From Blastocladiella britannica (taxonomy: Eukaryota > Blastocladiomycota > Blastocladiomycetes > Blastocladiales > Blastocladiaceae), in the NCBI GenBank assembly GCA_025349905.2, contig MU624658.1, positions 1 to 34,147 on the forward strand: DNA of 34,147 nucleotides, written 5' to 3'. The position numbers and the translations under genes are program-made. The notes below the pieces were generated by a model, which worked only from the letters and a program-made list of their open reading frames with translations, had not been told where the DNA came from and ran no database searches. This document shows positions 10,913-20,702 of this stretch, piece after piece. Positions within the stretch are counted from its first letter, which is position 1; each line of letters opens with the position of its first letter.

Positions 10913-13488
10913 TCACCGCTTGCCCGCCGGCTGCATGGCATGTGCTCCGGGCTCCAATGGCGGCACGCTGGCCGTCAAGTAATCCAGGGCCTTCTTGTAC
11001 GTCTGCTCGGCCCCGCGCAGCTTCTCCTGCAGCTTGGCCTTGAGCACCTTGACGTCGCCCAAGTACTTGCCGCCTTGCGTCAACACCAGCTGGGTGTCGG
11101 TCCCCTCCAATTCGCGCTCCAGCCACTGCCGCAGCTGCTGCGTGTCTTTGAAGTCGGTCTTGAACTGCGCGATCCGCAGCGACACCGAGTTGGACCGCTT
11201 GAAGCCCGTGTTGTGTGCCCTATTTATTTATTTTTTCACTTATGAGTATCCCATCCACAATACAAGTATAAGAGAGCGTACTTGGACAGGAACGCATTCA
11301 GGAACCGGATCCGTTGCAAGATACGCAGGGCGTTCAAGATATCGCGCAGCGGCGACACTTGCTTGACCATGTTGGACGTGGCCACCAGCTCCAGCCCCGC
11401 GTAAAACTGCTGCGGCTCATTGTTCATGGCCGACTCGTGCAGCTGGGCCACCTGCAGCACCCATTCGTGCCGGTACCGCACGTCCGTGAGCTTTTCAATC
11501 ACATCCAGCACTTTGGTGTCTGTTTCCATTTTAAATTTATGAGTACAGGCTTCATCAATAGAAAAGAAAAGAACAGAAAGTACGGTTGTTGCAGTCGCCC
11601 GCCATGGCAATTAGCCACAGCGCGCCAATGGCCAGAGCGTTCCAGTCGTTGACTTGCGTCGCCGGCTCCTGGTTGACGAGATGGGCCACGTTGGAGCAAA
11701 ACCCGGCATAGTCCTTAAGTTCCAGGCACCGCAAGAAATCGCGCGCGAGATCATTGTAAGACTTTTCCTCGTCCTCGTCCGATTCGACGCCCGAAAGCGA
11801 GTGGCCTTCCTCTTCGTCGTCGTCATCTTCATCCTATTCATTATAATATTGTTGTTAACAAACATGTTGGAAAAAGAAAAAGAAAACGCACTCCAAGTAG
11901 ATCGGGATTGCGTCGGGCAGGGGAACCAAACTCTTCGGCTTCCTCATAGTCGTCATCCTCGTCGCCCTTTTTTTGAAAAAGAAAATGGTCAGACAGCAAA
12001 AAAGAAAAAGCAGCCACGTACTGAAGGTCCGTAATCCTCGCCATCGCCCGTCTCGTCGCCCTCACCATCGTCGTACAGGTCGTCCTCATCATCGTCCTCA
12101 TCGTTGTCGTCGCCGCCACGAACACCGCTGCCATCCTCGTCCTCGTCTTCGTCCTCGTCGTTCTCACCATCGTTCGCGGTCTCGTCGCCGGCTGGCGGTC
12201 GGCGCGGCGTGGATGCGGTAGATGAAGGGTGGTGGTGATGGTGGTGATGGGTGGCAGTTGAGGCAGCAGAGCCCGATTGCGGACGAGCGGCGGTAACGCC
12301 GTTGGTGGGGGGCGCTCGGAACGCCGGTTTCGAAGCTGCAGAAAGGCGATCGGCAGCAGCCCGGCGCGCAGTCGTGGTTGCGGTTGCGGCAGCAGAAGTG
12401 GGCGGGGGGGCAGTGGACAGTCCAGAAGTGGTAGGTTTCGAACCAGTAGCAGCAGCAGAAACGGCACCAGAAGAAGTAGTAGAAGCAGCAGACGTAGCAG
12501 CGGCGGTGGCAGCAGCGGCAGCGGCCGCGTGCTGTTGTTGCTGTTGCAGCTGCTGCTGCTGGAGCGCGAGCTGCTGCTGGTGCTGCGCGGCGGCGGCGGC
12601 CTGCTGCGCCTGCACGTACATGGTCTTCTTTGCGTTTTCGAGCGCCAGCTGCGCCTGCTCGAGCTGGGCCATGAGTTTGGAGTTGTGCTTGGTGAGCGAT
12701 GACACCTGGTCGCGCAGCTTCCCGCATTCGGACTCCATGCCGTCCATGGCGTCCTCGTACCGCTTCTTGGCCGACCGCATCTCGGTCTCCATGGTGCGCC
12801 GCTGCCGGATCTCTTCGCGCGCCGCCGCCAGTTCCGACCGCATGGAACCCAACGTTGACCGACAATCTTTACACGCTTTGCGCAGTTCCAGCGCTTCAGC
12901 GTCCAGCAGCGTGGCCGCGTGCTGGGCCGCCAGCAAGTCGCGCGCGGCCTTGTTGGCGTCATTGTCAAGCGCGATCCCGTGGGTCACCAGCGACGACCCG
13001 GCCGACCGCGTCAGCGCCAGCGTCATAGAGATGTTGTAGATTTCGCGCTGCAGCCGGTCCAGCGCCGTGCGCACGGTCTCGGGCAGCGTCGAGGACGGGG
13101 GCAAGTTGAGTTCGGCGGCCAGATCGGCCCGGAACGATTCGTACGCGGGCGGGTCCATTGCCACCATGGTAGCGGCAGCGGCAGACGCCCCGGCAGCGGC
13201 CTTGGCGGCGGTGGTCGATGCTCCGGAGGATGATGCGCCGGGGACCGTGGAGGCGAGGGTGGCCGTACCCTGTTTTTAATATATCAATATTTCATCTGAT
13301 TCGTCGTGTATGAAAAATATACGCACATTGGGCGCCTTGGTGGCCGGCTGCTTGGAGACGGGCGTGGCGGGAATCGGGCCGCCTTTGCTGGTGCCGTTGT
13401 TATTGTTGTTATTGTTACTGTTACTGCTGCTTGTTGATGCAAACGCGGCAGCGGCGGCAGCGGCAGCTGCACGACGCGGTCCTTTAGC
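10913..13488 (-). CDS. Coiled-coil protein with Gln/Ala-rich and acidic regions; conserved-looking helical C-terminus
   Basis: Six minus-strand exons join in phase: 13488-13327, 13269-12022, 11966-11892, 11833-11584, 11519-11282 and 11219-10913 (760 codons with stop). The true start is unsettled. An in-frame ATG exists at 13167, but the frame stays open upstream through exon 13488-13327, which has good splice borders; a further short 5' exon beginning with ATG at 13678 (donor GTCTGT) is possible. The product has an Ala/Asn-rich head, a helical coiled coil (roughly 13150-12600), a Gln/Ala tract, a His run, long Asp/Glu stretches (about 12170-12030 and 11830-11770), and a C-terminal all-helical region of about 230 residues that includes 'WNALAIGALWLIAMAGDC' and 'RDILNALRILQRIRFLNAFL'. 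The C-terminal part looks like a folded helical-repeat domain, but I cannot name it. Its promoter appears shared with the divergent RA-PH gene. Confidence 0.7.
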
Positions 13489-14004
13489 CTATATACAGCA
13501 TACGATCGAAAAGAAAGAGGAGGGGAGAGAGAGCGCAGATCGTCAGTCCGGAAAGAAAAGAGAGAAAGAGGGCGAGCAGAGACGAGATAAAAAAAAGACA
13601 GACCATTCTCCAGTATGAGGTCAATGGGTCGGTTAGGGCCAAGCCAAGGTTAAGGTCGGGTCGGTTGAAGTGGGCCAATCAATCAAGCTTAAAAAAGATC
13701 GGATATTTGACTTGTGGTGACGCCAGTCGGCGGTTGGTCGAACGGGAAAGGGCTTGTCAAGATTTCGGTAGAGCGAGAGCGATAGAGCACTTGGTGGGAC
13801 TCTGAGGTGGCGACGCGTCGATGGCTGGGCTGCCCTTTCCGAGTTGTTTGGCTGTTGACTGTCAATGTAAAGAGGAAAAAAAAAAAAAAAAAGCGAAGGC
13901 GTGCCATCGGCACGTGCGATTAATTTTGCCAGTATTTAGTGTGAATTCCCACTTCTATATTTTTGATCCACTTTACCAAAAACCAACCATCTTTTTTCAT
14001 TCCA
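13489..14004. promoter_or_regulatory. Divergent promoter region between the coiled-coil gene and the RA-PH gene
   Basis: No convincing gene body is seen. The stretch holds a purine-rich block (13510-13600) that on the minus strand is a pyrimidine tract leading to an AG at 13489, so part of it is probably an intron. It also holds short imperfect GGGTCGGTT repeats near 13627-13670, a 17-A run near 13877 and a CACGTG E-box at 13911-13916. Both flanking genes point outward, so it must carry both promoters. Confidence 0.5.
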
Positions 14005-17000
14005 ATGCCGGCGACTCCTGGAGCCGCACGAGATCCTCGTAGCAGCAGTGGGAACGGCGGATCCGACCGAGATCAACAACAATTTCGGACCCCTGCCACA
14101 TCCACTGCCACTACTCGCGGAGGAGCAGGACCAGGACATCATGGCTCTCCTCATTCGCGCGACTGGCAACAACACCAGCAGCAACGGGCTCAACCGCCAC
14201 AACAACCGCCACCGGCAGCCGCTAAAATCGACAACCTCATGGCCCAGCTCGAGCAGTTTGAGATCCAGCTCGAGGAGCTCGAAGCCGTCAGTCGTACTAA
14301 TTCCGTGACCCGCGATCCCCGAGTCACCTCTGCTGCTGCCACCACTATCGCTGGAGGAGAAAGAGACATTGGCTTAAATCAGCACCACCATCATATAGAC
14401 CCGAATGGAGTGATACTTGTCGATGACAACGATGATGGCGATTTTCCCCCACCTCCACCACCGCCGCCGCTCCCAGGAGGCGACCGAGCTCGAGTGGAAG
14501 TGGCTTCGGCGGTCAATGTCTCGAAATACATGCCCCCACGTCGCGGATCGGATGCGCGGAAACAGGATCTCGACCGCATGCAGTACCGCGGCTCGCCTGT
14601 CGCTCCGCCCATGTCGGTATGTTGCATTCCAATATCTACCTTTTGCCAAAATATGTTGACTTTAAGGAATACCAGCCAAATCAGACCCCGACCATCTCCA
14701 CTCGGCCAGCGTACACGGGTCAGCGGACCTACACTGATGCTGTCGCTCATGGCGATGGGGGTACGCATGAGGATGGGCATGAGGAAGATGGAGAAGAGAA
14801 CCCGCCGGGATCGCCGCGGACCATGCTCCAGTCGATGCGCAAAGTGTCAGCGCTGCGCTCCAAGTTTGAGCAAGCACCGGCTTCGGCAACTGGAAGCCAA
14901 ACCAATTTGCGCCGTCCGTCGCTTGCCACGTCTACGCCCATTCCTGTCGCGGCAGCAGCAAAAGTGGTGCCCACCGACACTGAATCCACCGCAGCGATAA
15001 CAACGACCATTTCACCACGCTACTTTGAGCACGATGCTCTGCCGACCCACATTCGCGGCGCCACTGCCGAATCCGACGGGCTCGGAACCGTCGTGGCCGC
15101 ATATACGGGGGATAAAGATGCGACACCACCGCCAACAAAGAGCCAGTTGGAGCAAGTCGCCAGTGCCATCGGTGCTATCAGCCCAAGGACGGATTCTCGC
15201 CCCAGTTCCTCGGGGTCGGTCGGATCCAACAAGCGCGTCTCGTTTTCCGGTGCATCTGGCAGCTCATCAGGACAACAATTGAAATCCACGCCACCATCGA
15301 TACCGGTCCAGTTGGATACAGCCGAAGCAGCAGCAGGAGTGCCTTCTGGCATGACTCGTCGCCCATCCGCCAAGGACGCGGTGCGCGCGGCTCATGCGGC
15401 CGGCATGCCAGCGTACCCGCTCCCTCCGTCCCTTGCATCCATGACCACGACTGGAGGAGGCGCCAAACCTGATACGACCATGATGACGCCCATGACCGAG
15501 GCCGCGGCCAACGTGTCTAATGCGGCCGCGAGCATGTTTGACGACACGCCCACATCGCAGCGGTCGCCGGTGACGGCGCTCGCGAACCGGTCGCGCAGCT
15601 CGTCTGCGAGCACGCAACCCATGACCCCCGAGTCGCGCGGCGTGCTCGAACACGAAAGCGGAGCCGGTGGGAATTCGGTGCCCGTGTCTGTTTCTAACAG
15701 CACGAACGTCTCTCGTCGCGCGTCGTCTGCTTCTTCGAATGCATCCTCGGACCTTCGGCGCCGGGCGTCGATGCAGATGTCTCCGACATCGCCAACGAGT
15801 TTTTCGTCCACATCCGCTGCGACTGCAGCATATGGAGGACAAAAGCAGGGACAACCCATCACTATCTCCACCGGGGGAACGTCCTCAACAACCGGGCAGA
15901 CATCAGCAGCGCAGCCCTTGCGCGACCACCAGGGTCGGCCGTCGATGGCAGACTTCTCGGACGCGTCAGGGTCGCCCACACGCAAGCCCTCGCTCTCGGA
16001 CCTCTTCCGGCGCCTTGACTTACCGCTCGACTCGGAGCCACACGCGGCTGCCCCTAATGCTCCTGGCAATGGTAGTAGCAAGCTCGATCCGTCATCACAG
16101 CGGCCAAGCCGCCACGGTAGCGGCGCAAGCCAAGTGGAAGCGCCGCCCGTCCGGCCGCCACGCACCATCGCCGCCGTCAGTCCGCGTCCTGCGCTCTCCC
16201 CGTCACCATCGGATCTGCCGCCACCGCGGCCGCACATTGACCACGACCACCACGGGTCCGCGTGGGCAGAAGACCCATTTGCCGGTCGGCCTCGTGTTGA
16301 CACGGCGATTGCGCCTGGTAACCCGGCGGCAGCAGCAGGTGCCGCGATTCAAGCGCCGCTGCCATCGTCCCTTCCACCGGCGGTACTGCCTCCGCCGTTA
16401 CCACCAACGCAACCCCAGCGCCAAGTCCAGCCTTCCCACTCCCAGCAGGCACCGCCGCCGACCAATGCCCGTCCGCCCTCGTCGACAACGGCGTACGTGT
16501 CGGCGCCCGTCACGATCTCGTCGTCGGTCCGGCCGTCGTCCACGGTCTCGACCATGACCAATGCCGCGCAGCGCGGAACCATCGTTGGCGCGCCGGATAT
16601 GGACTGGGACGATGCCGGCACCGATCTCGCGTACCTCGCCGACTTGATGTACGGTGGCGGCTCTGGTTCTGACAGTGACAGCAGTGGTCCAGGTAAGCAT
16701 GACTTTGTTCCTCCTTCACCAGGGCCACTGCCACCTCCGCAACTGAGTCTTGCGTTCCCAACATCCGAATCGTTTGGGATGGGACTGGGGTCGGTTGGCG
16801 GGTCCACTCGCCCAGCACTGCCCGACCCGCCCTCGCACATTTCGCCACAGTCGACTCGGTCCAGTGCTGGCAGTGTGCCAACGGGCGCGAAAGGCTTGCT
16901 GACGGCGGTGAACACAGCGGGTCCCGACCGACGCGGTTCATTGCCCCTCTCGCCACGCGCGTCCAATGCCGCCACATACGCTCCATCGTCCAATTCATCA

Positions 17001-18781
17001 ACAGAGTCCGCTGCTGCTGCACCACCGGGCCGCCGTGACCGGTCCAGCACCTTATCGGGCGGGCTATCGCCCATCAAGTCCAGCGCGCCCCCACTCCTCG
17101 CGCCGTCCTCCTACGCGAATCCAGGCATGCCGCGCGACCTGTCGCGGTCCAGCATGCCAAGCTCTGCTTCTGCAGCGGCCGCCGCCGCCGCTGCGGCAGA
17201 CGATGCGCAAAAGTACTCGCGTGTTACCGCCACCGAAATGGCCGAGCGGTTGCAGGCGGCCGAGCAGCGCCGGGCGGCGGCGCGTGCTGCCGCGGCCATG
17301 GCCGAGGGGCCGTTCCCACTTGGTTCATCATCCTCGGCGGCGGCTACCACGGGGTCAGGACGGGTCGGGTCTTCGGGAGCGATTGCGGGATACAGCTCTG
17401 GCAGCAGTATTGCGATCGCCATCATGGCCGGCGGCGCAAACGGCTCGCAACAACAACTGCAGCAAGATGACCGCGTGACCCAGGCGCTGGCGCGGCTCGC
17501 GGCCGCCAGTGTACAGAAGATCCCCGTGCGCGTGTACATCACCGACATGTCGACGTTCAAGACGATCGAGGTAGCATCAGGCGTATCTGCCGGCGTCCTG
17601 GCGGAGCAAGTGGTCGAGCGCGCGCAGCTCGTACCCAGCACTCATCTACCCGTTGGACCGGGGATGACCGCTGCAGCGACGGCGGCAGTCGCGCTTGCCG
17701 ATGGCGCATGGACGTTGTTTGAAGTGTTCAACGACGTTGGTGTGGAGCGGCCGCTGCGGGACTGGGAACGGGTCACGGATGTGCTGCGGTCGTGGGAGCG
17801 TGGGGAGACGAAGAACGCGCTGGTGCTGCGCCGGTACAGCCACAAGTCGAGTTTGACGGTCAATGCGCTCAAGATGTTTGAGGGGCCTGTGAAGGGCGAG
17901 CTGTGGCTCGAGGTCAAGCCGGGGTCGTTCAAGAAGCGCCGGTTCGAGCTGTCCCTCGGCGCTGAGCAGAATGGCGGGTCCGGCAGCAGCGCCAGTTCCA
18001 ATGGCGGGGGTCCGCTTGTCAGTGACCGCGACGTAGCTGGGCTGTACATGGTCACGAGCGAGGAAAAACCGGCCGTGTTGTTATGCAGTCTTGCCCATTA
18101 CGACGTACGCCTTCTTTTTTGCACTTGTCACCCCATCGGGAACTCACACCGCGTAAAAAACAGATCTATACCATGGTGGCCTCGGGCCCGCGCAAGAAAG
18201 CGCCGACTAAGTTTGGGTTTGCGCTCAAGTCGCAGCAACGCATGTCGCTGTTTGAGGACCCGAACGACGGGTTTGTGTTTTACATTTACGCGCTGTCGGC
18301 CGAGAAGATGAAGGAGTGGGTACTGGCGCTGCGCAATGCCAAGGCGCACGTGGATAGCGTACTTCGGCCCGAGCTGCTAACGTCGATCGAGGAGGCCAAG
18401 GCCGAGGTCATGGCCGATCACCGTGCCGCTTTGCTTGAAGGATCCAAAGTGGCAGCCTTGTCCAAATCATCATTGCAGCAGCAACCAGTTGTCGCTTCGT
18501 TACCAGGTCGGGCGCTGTCGGGACCGCGGTCGCAGCAGCAGGTGGACGCCGGTTCGCGGCCGTATGGCGGACACGCGATTGGCACCATGCCCCAACAAGG
18601 ATCGCCATCATCAGCAGGTCCACCGACCACGACCATGATGGAACGCATTGACGCATCGCGTGCCGCCGCTGCTACCTCGTCTCCTGGATCATGGAAGGCG
18701 TTAACCCCGCAAGGAACCGCGCCGCCGCAAGTTGGCCTGATCTCGCTCATTCCCGATGGATCGGGCAAGCCATCCTTTTAG
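14005..18781 (+). CDS. RA-PH domain adaptor with polyproline, MRL (RIAM/lamellipodin)-like
   Basis: Three exons, 14005-14616, 14667-18104 and 18164-18781, join in phase to 1555 residues. An amphipathic helix at about 74-96 ('KIDNLMAQLEQFEIQLEEL') sits in a Gln/Pro-rich head and is followed by an eight-proline run with LPGG at about 150-162. Residues about 200-1140 are Ser/Pro/Thr/Ala-rich and look disordered. A Ras-association domain lies at about 1155-1265 ('IPVRVYITDMSTFKTIEV', 'WTLFEVFNDVGVERPLRDWE'). It is directly joined to a PH domain at about 1276-1412 ('GELWLEVKPGSFKKRRFEL', 'EKMKEWVLALRNAKAH'); the second intron falls inside the PH domain. A fused RA-PH module with polyproline is the plan of the Grb7 and MRL adaptors, which link Ras/Rap to membranes and actin. 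No SH2 domain is present, so MRL is the closer match. Membrane recruitment by a small GTPase is inferred. Confidence 0.82.
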
Positions 18782-18920
18782 AATATTACATTTTTTACGT
18801 GTCTCCCAAGTATCAAACGCGTACCTGGACTCTGACTTCGAGCGAATAGAAAAGAGGACGAGTGCAAGAAAGGATGTACATTTTGCAAATGGTTTACACA
18901 ACAGCATCACTTAAACATAC

Positions 18921-20114
18921 TCAGTAGCCGTAGCCAGCAGCGGCGGTGGGCTTAGCAGCGTCGTAACCAGTCGACGAGACAGGGGCAGCGTTACCGTATC
19001 CGTAGTTACCAGCGGGAGCCGCGGCAGCAGTGGGCTGAGCGGCGTCGTACCCAGCGGGGGCAGCCGCGTCCTTGGGCGCGGCACCGTAGCCAGCGGCAGC
19101 AGTCGGCTGCACGGCATCGTAGCCGGCCGCGGGGGTGGTGCGGTGGTGCTTGCGGCGGCAGCGCTTGTGCTTCTTGATGGGCGCAATGGCTGCCGGCTCA
19201 GCGGCGCCGTAGCCAGTGTTAGCGGGCGCGGCCGCGTCCTTGGGGGTGTCGTAGCCGGCGTTAGTGGGCGCGGCAGCGTCGTACCCGGCGTTGGTCGGGG
19301 CAGCGGCGTCACTGGCCGGAGCGGGAGCGCCGTAGCCGTAGTCGCCAGCGGGGGCGGCAGCGTCCTTGGGCGCATCGTAGCCACCGGCGTTGGTGGGCTC
19401 GGCGGCAGAGGGCTGGTCGGCGGGCGCGCCGTACGCGTAGCCCGAGGGGGTGGTGGCCGCGGGCTCGGCGGAGGCAGTCTCGCAGGCTGTTTCAGGTTTT
19501 TTTTTTTTTAGGAATGAGCCATTTGGTTTTGTTCATGTGTTTCAGGTGATGCAGCTCAAGAAAAACATACGAGTGGTGGCAGCGGGCTGCGCAGACTCGG
19601 TGCCAGAGCACGGGGTCGTCTCGACAGGCTTGGCAGACTCGGTCGCGCACGGGGTGGTCGCATCGGGCTTGGCGGACTCGGNNNNNNNNNNNNNNNNNNN
19701 NNNNNNNNNNNNNNNNNNNNNNNNNNNNNNNNNNNNNNNNNNNNNNNNNNNNNNNNNNNNNNNNNNNNNNNNNNNNNNNNNNNNNNNNNNNNNNNNNNNN
19801 NNNNNNNNNNNNNNNNNNNNNNNNNNNNNNNNNNNNGACTCGGTCTCGCAAGGAGTGGTCGCGGCAGGCTTGGCAGACTCGGTGCCAGAGCAAGGAGTCG
19901 TCGCAGCAGGCTTGGCGGACTCAGTGGAGCACGGGGTCGTCTCAACGGGCTTGGCGGACTCGGTCGCGCACGGGGTGGTAGCCGCAGGCTTGGCCGACGC
20001 GGTGGACGAGCACGGCTCGACCGTCGTGTGCTTGGCCTCACGGCGGGGCGCGGGGGCGGCAACAACGGCGGACGCGGCGGCAAGAGCAAGGACAACGGCA
20101 ACGTTAAGCTTCAT
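18921..20114 (-). CDS. Secreted Cys/Ala-repeat protein with Gly-Tyr-rich C-terminus (likely wall or matrix)
   Basis: Two minus-strand exons, 20114-19571 and 19486-18921, join in phase to 369 residues including 52 unknown ones. A signal peptide (MKLNVAVVLALAAASAVVAA) is followed by an Arg-rich pro-like stretch and then about a dozen copies of a 12-residue unit of the form TESAKPxxTTPC, each giving one cysteine. After the intron the character changes to GYDAA/GYGAA/PKDAAAP units rich in Tyr and Ala, broken by one basic patch ('IKKHKRCRRKHHRTT'). Regular cysteines and Gly-Tyr pairs suggest disulphide and perhaps dityrosine cross-linking in an extracellular coat, but this is inference. A TATA box lies about 160 nt upstream. 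The repeat count is not reliable because an assembly gap sits inside the array. Confidence 0.82.
19682..19836. other. Assembly gap (155 N) inside the TESAKP repeat array
   Basis: A run of 155 N. Both edges carry the same repeat unit in the same frame, so the gap most likely hides more copies that the assembler could not resolve. Confidence 0.98.
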
Positions 20115-20271
20115 ATTGACAAAAAAAAAGGGCGGGATTGGGATTGGGATTTGTGGGTTAGCCGGTTAGCGGGTCTATAACTTTCGCTGTAAGAAGGCGA
20201 AAGTGTCTAAGAAGATTGTGGGATGAGATACGACTTGGCAGTTGGTGTTGCCGTGGTGGGCGAGGTCCCGC

Positions 20272-20277
20272 TTTATA
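20272..20277 (-). promoter_or_regulatory. TATA box of the secreted repeat-protein gene
   Basis: The minus strand reads GCTATAAAGC, placing a TATAAA core about 158 nt upstream of the ATG at 20114. A leader of about 130 nt would follow. Unconfirmed. Confidence 0.45.
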
Positions 20278-20499
20278 GCATTTTTTTTTTTGCGTTGTCG
20301 TTGTTCATTTATTCGACATGGCTTTTTTGGCGGAGAGGCAGATTAAGCTCATGTTCGCCGCCACACCAAGCCGAGCGGAAAAAATGAAAATGAATGAAAA
20401 AAGAGGGCGCATTACGCCGTGTCACGATGTACGAGGGCCAAAGTTGACCTCGCCAAGTACTGCGATGCCATCGAGTTCCTGGTTGCCAAGTACTGGTAC

Positions 20500-20522
20500 C
20501 AAGAACTTATGCCAAGTTCTTG
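20500..20522. repeat. Perfect 9-bp inverted repeat with 5-nt spacer
   Basis: The arms are CAAGAACTT and AAGTTCTTG around ATGCC. It lies about 390 nt upstream of the secreted repeat gene and about 180 nt past the end of the phosphodiesterase gene. It could be a dimeric factor site or a hairpin in the 3' end of the latter transcript. Confidence 0.5.
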
Positions 20523-20702
20523 ATTGTCAAGTCGGTGCTCGCCGCAAACCGCATGCGGTTCGACCGAAAAAAAAAAAAAAAGTGTCTATTTTTTATAGGA
20601 AAAAAAGGAGCAAAACAAGGACTGAGGGAAAAAAAAACACCATCCTCGGGACCGGCTCGAGCAGTGGGAAGGGGAAAATAAAATCGGAAGAAAGCTAGGG
20701 CC

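Larger units (their letters stand above)
20115..20702. other. Intergenic: upstream region of the secreted repeat gene and 3' flank of the phosphodiesterase gene
   Basis: I see no gene. The stretch has homopolymer A/T tracts (near 20281, 20566 and 20625), a TATA box on the minus strand at 20272-20277, repeated GCCAAGTACT-like words (20451-20520) and a perfect inverted repeat at 20500-20522. The short open frames here are low-complexity Lys-rich reads across the A tracts. Confidence 0.6.

Noticed and set aside
12422..12445. tRNA T-arm-like GGTTCGAAACC on the minus strand
   Set aside because: It lies inside the coding frame of the coiled-coil gene, and no acceptor, D or anticodon arms could be folded around it.
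12171..12600. CRISPR or satellite interpretation of the short-period repeats
   Set aside because: The periodicity is that of codons for Gln, Ala, His and Asp/Glu runs in a coding exon; there are no spacers of uniform length.
13484..13678. Possible 5' coding exon of the coiled-coil gene starting with ATG at 13678
   Set aside because: It can be joined in phase, but the donor (GTCTGT) is weak and the sequence overlaps simple GGGTCGGTT repeats, so I left it out of the model.
19682..19836. Treating the two sides of the N run as two genes
   Set aside because: Both sides carry the same repeat unit in the same frame and strand, so one gene with an unresolved array is simpler.
20318..20698. Plus-strand open frame in the intergenic region
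   Set aside because: It is a Lys-rich read through A tracts with no recognisable domain, sitting in the upstream region of the secreted repeat gene.
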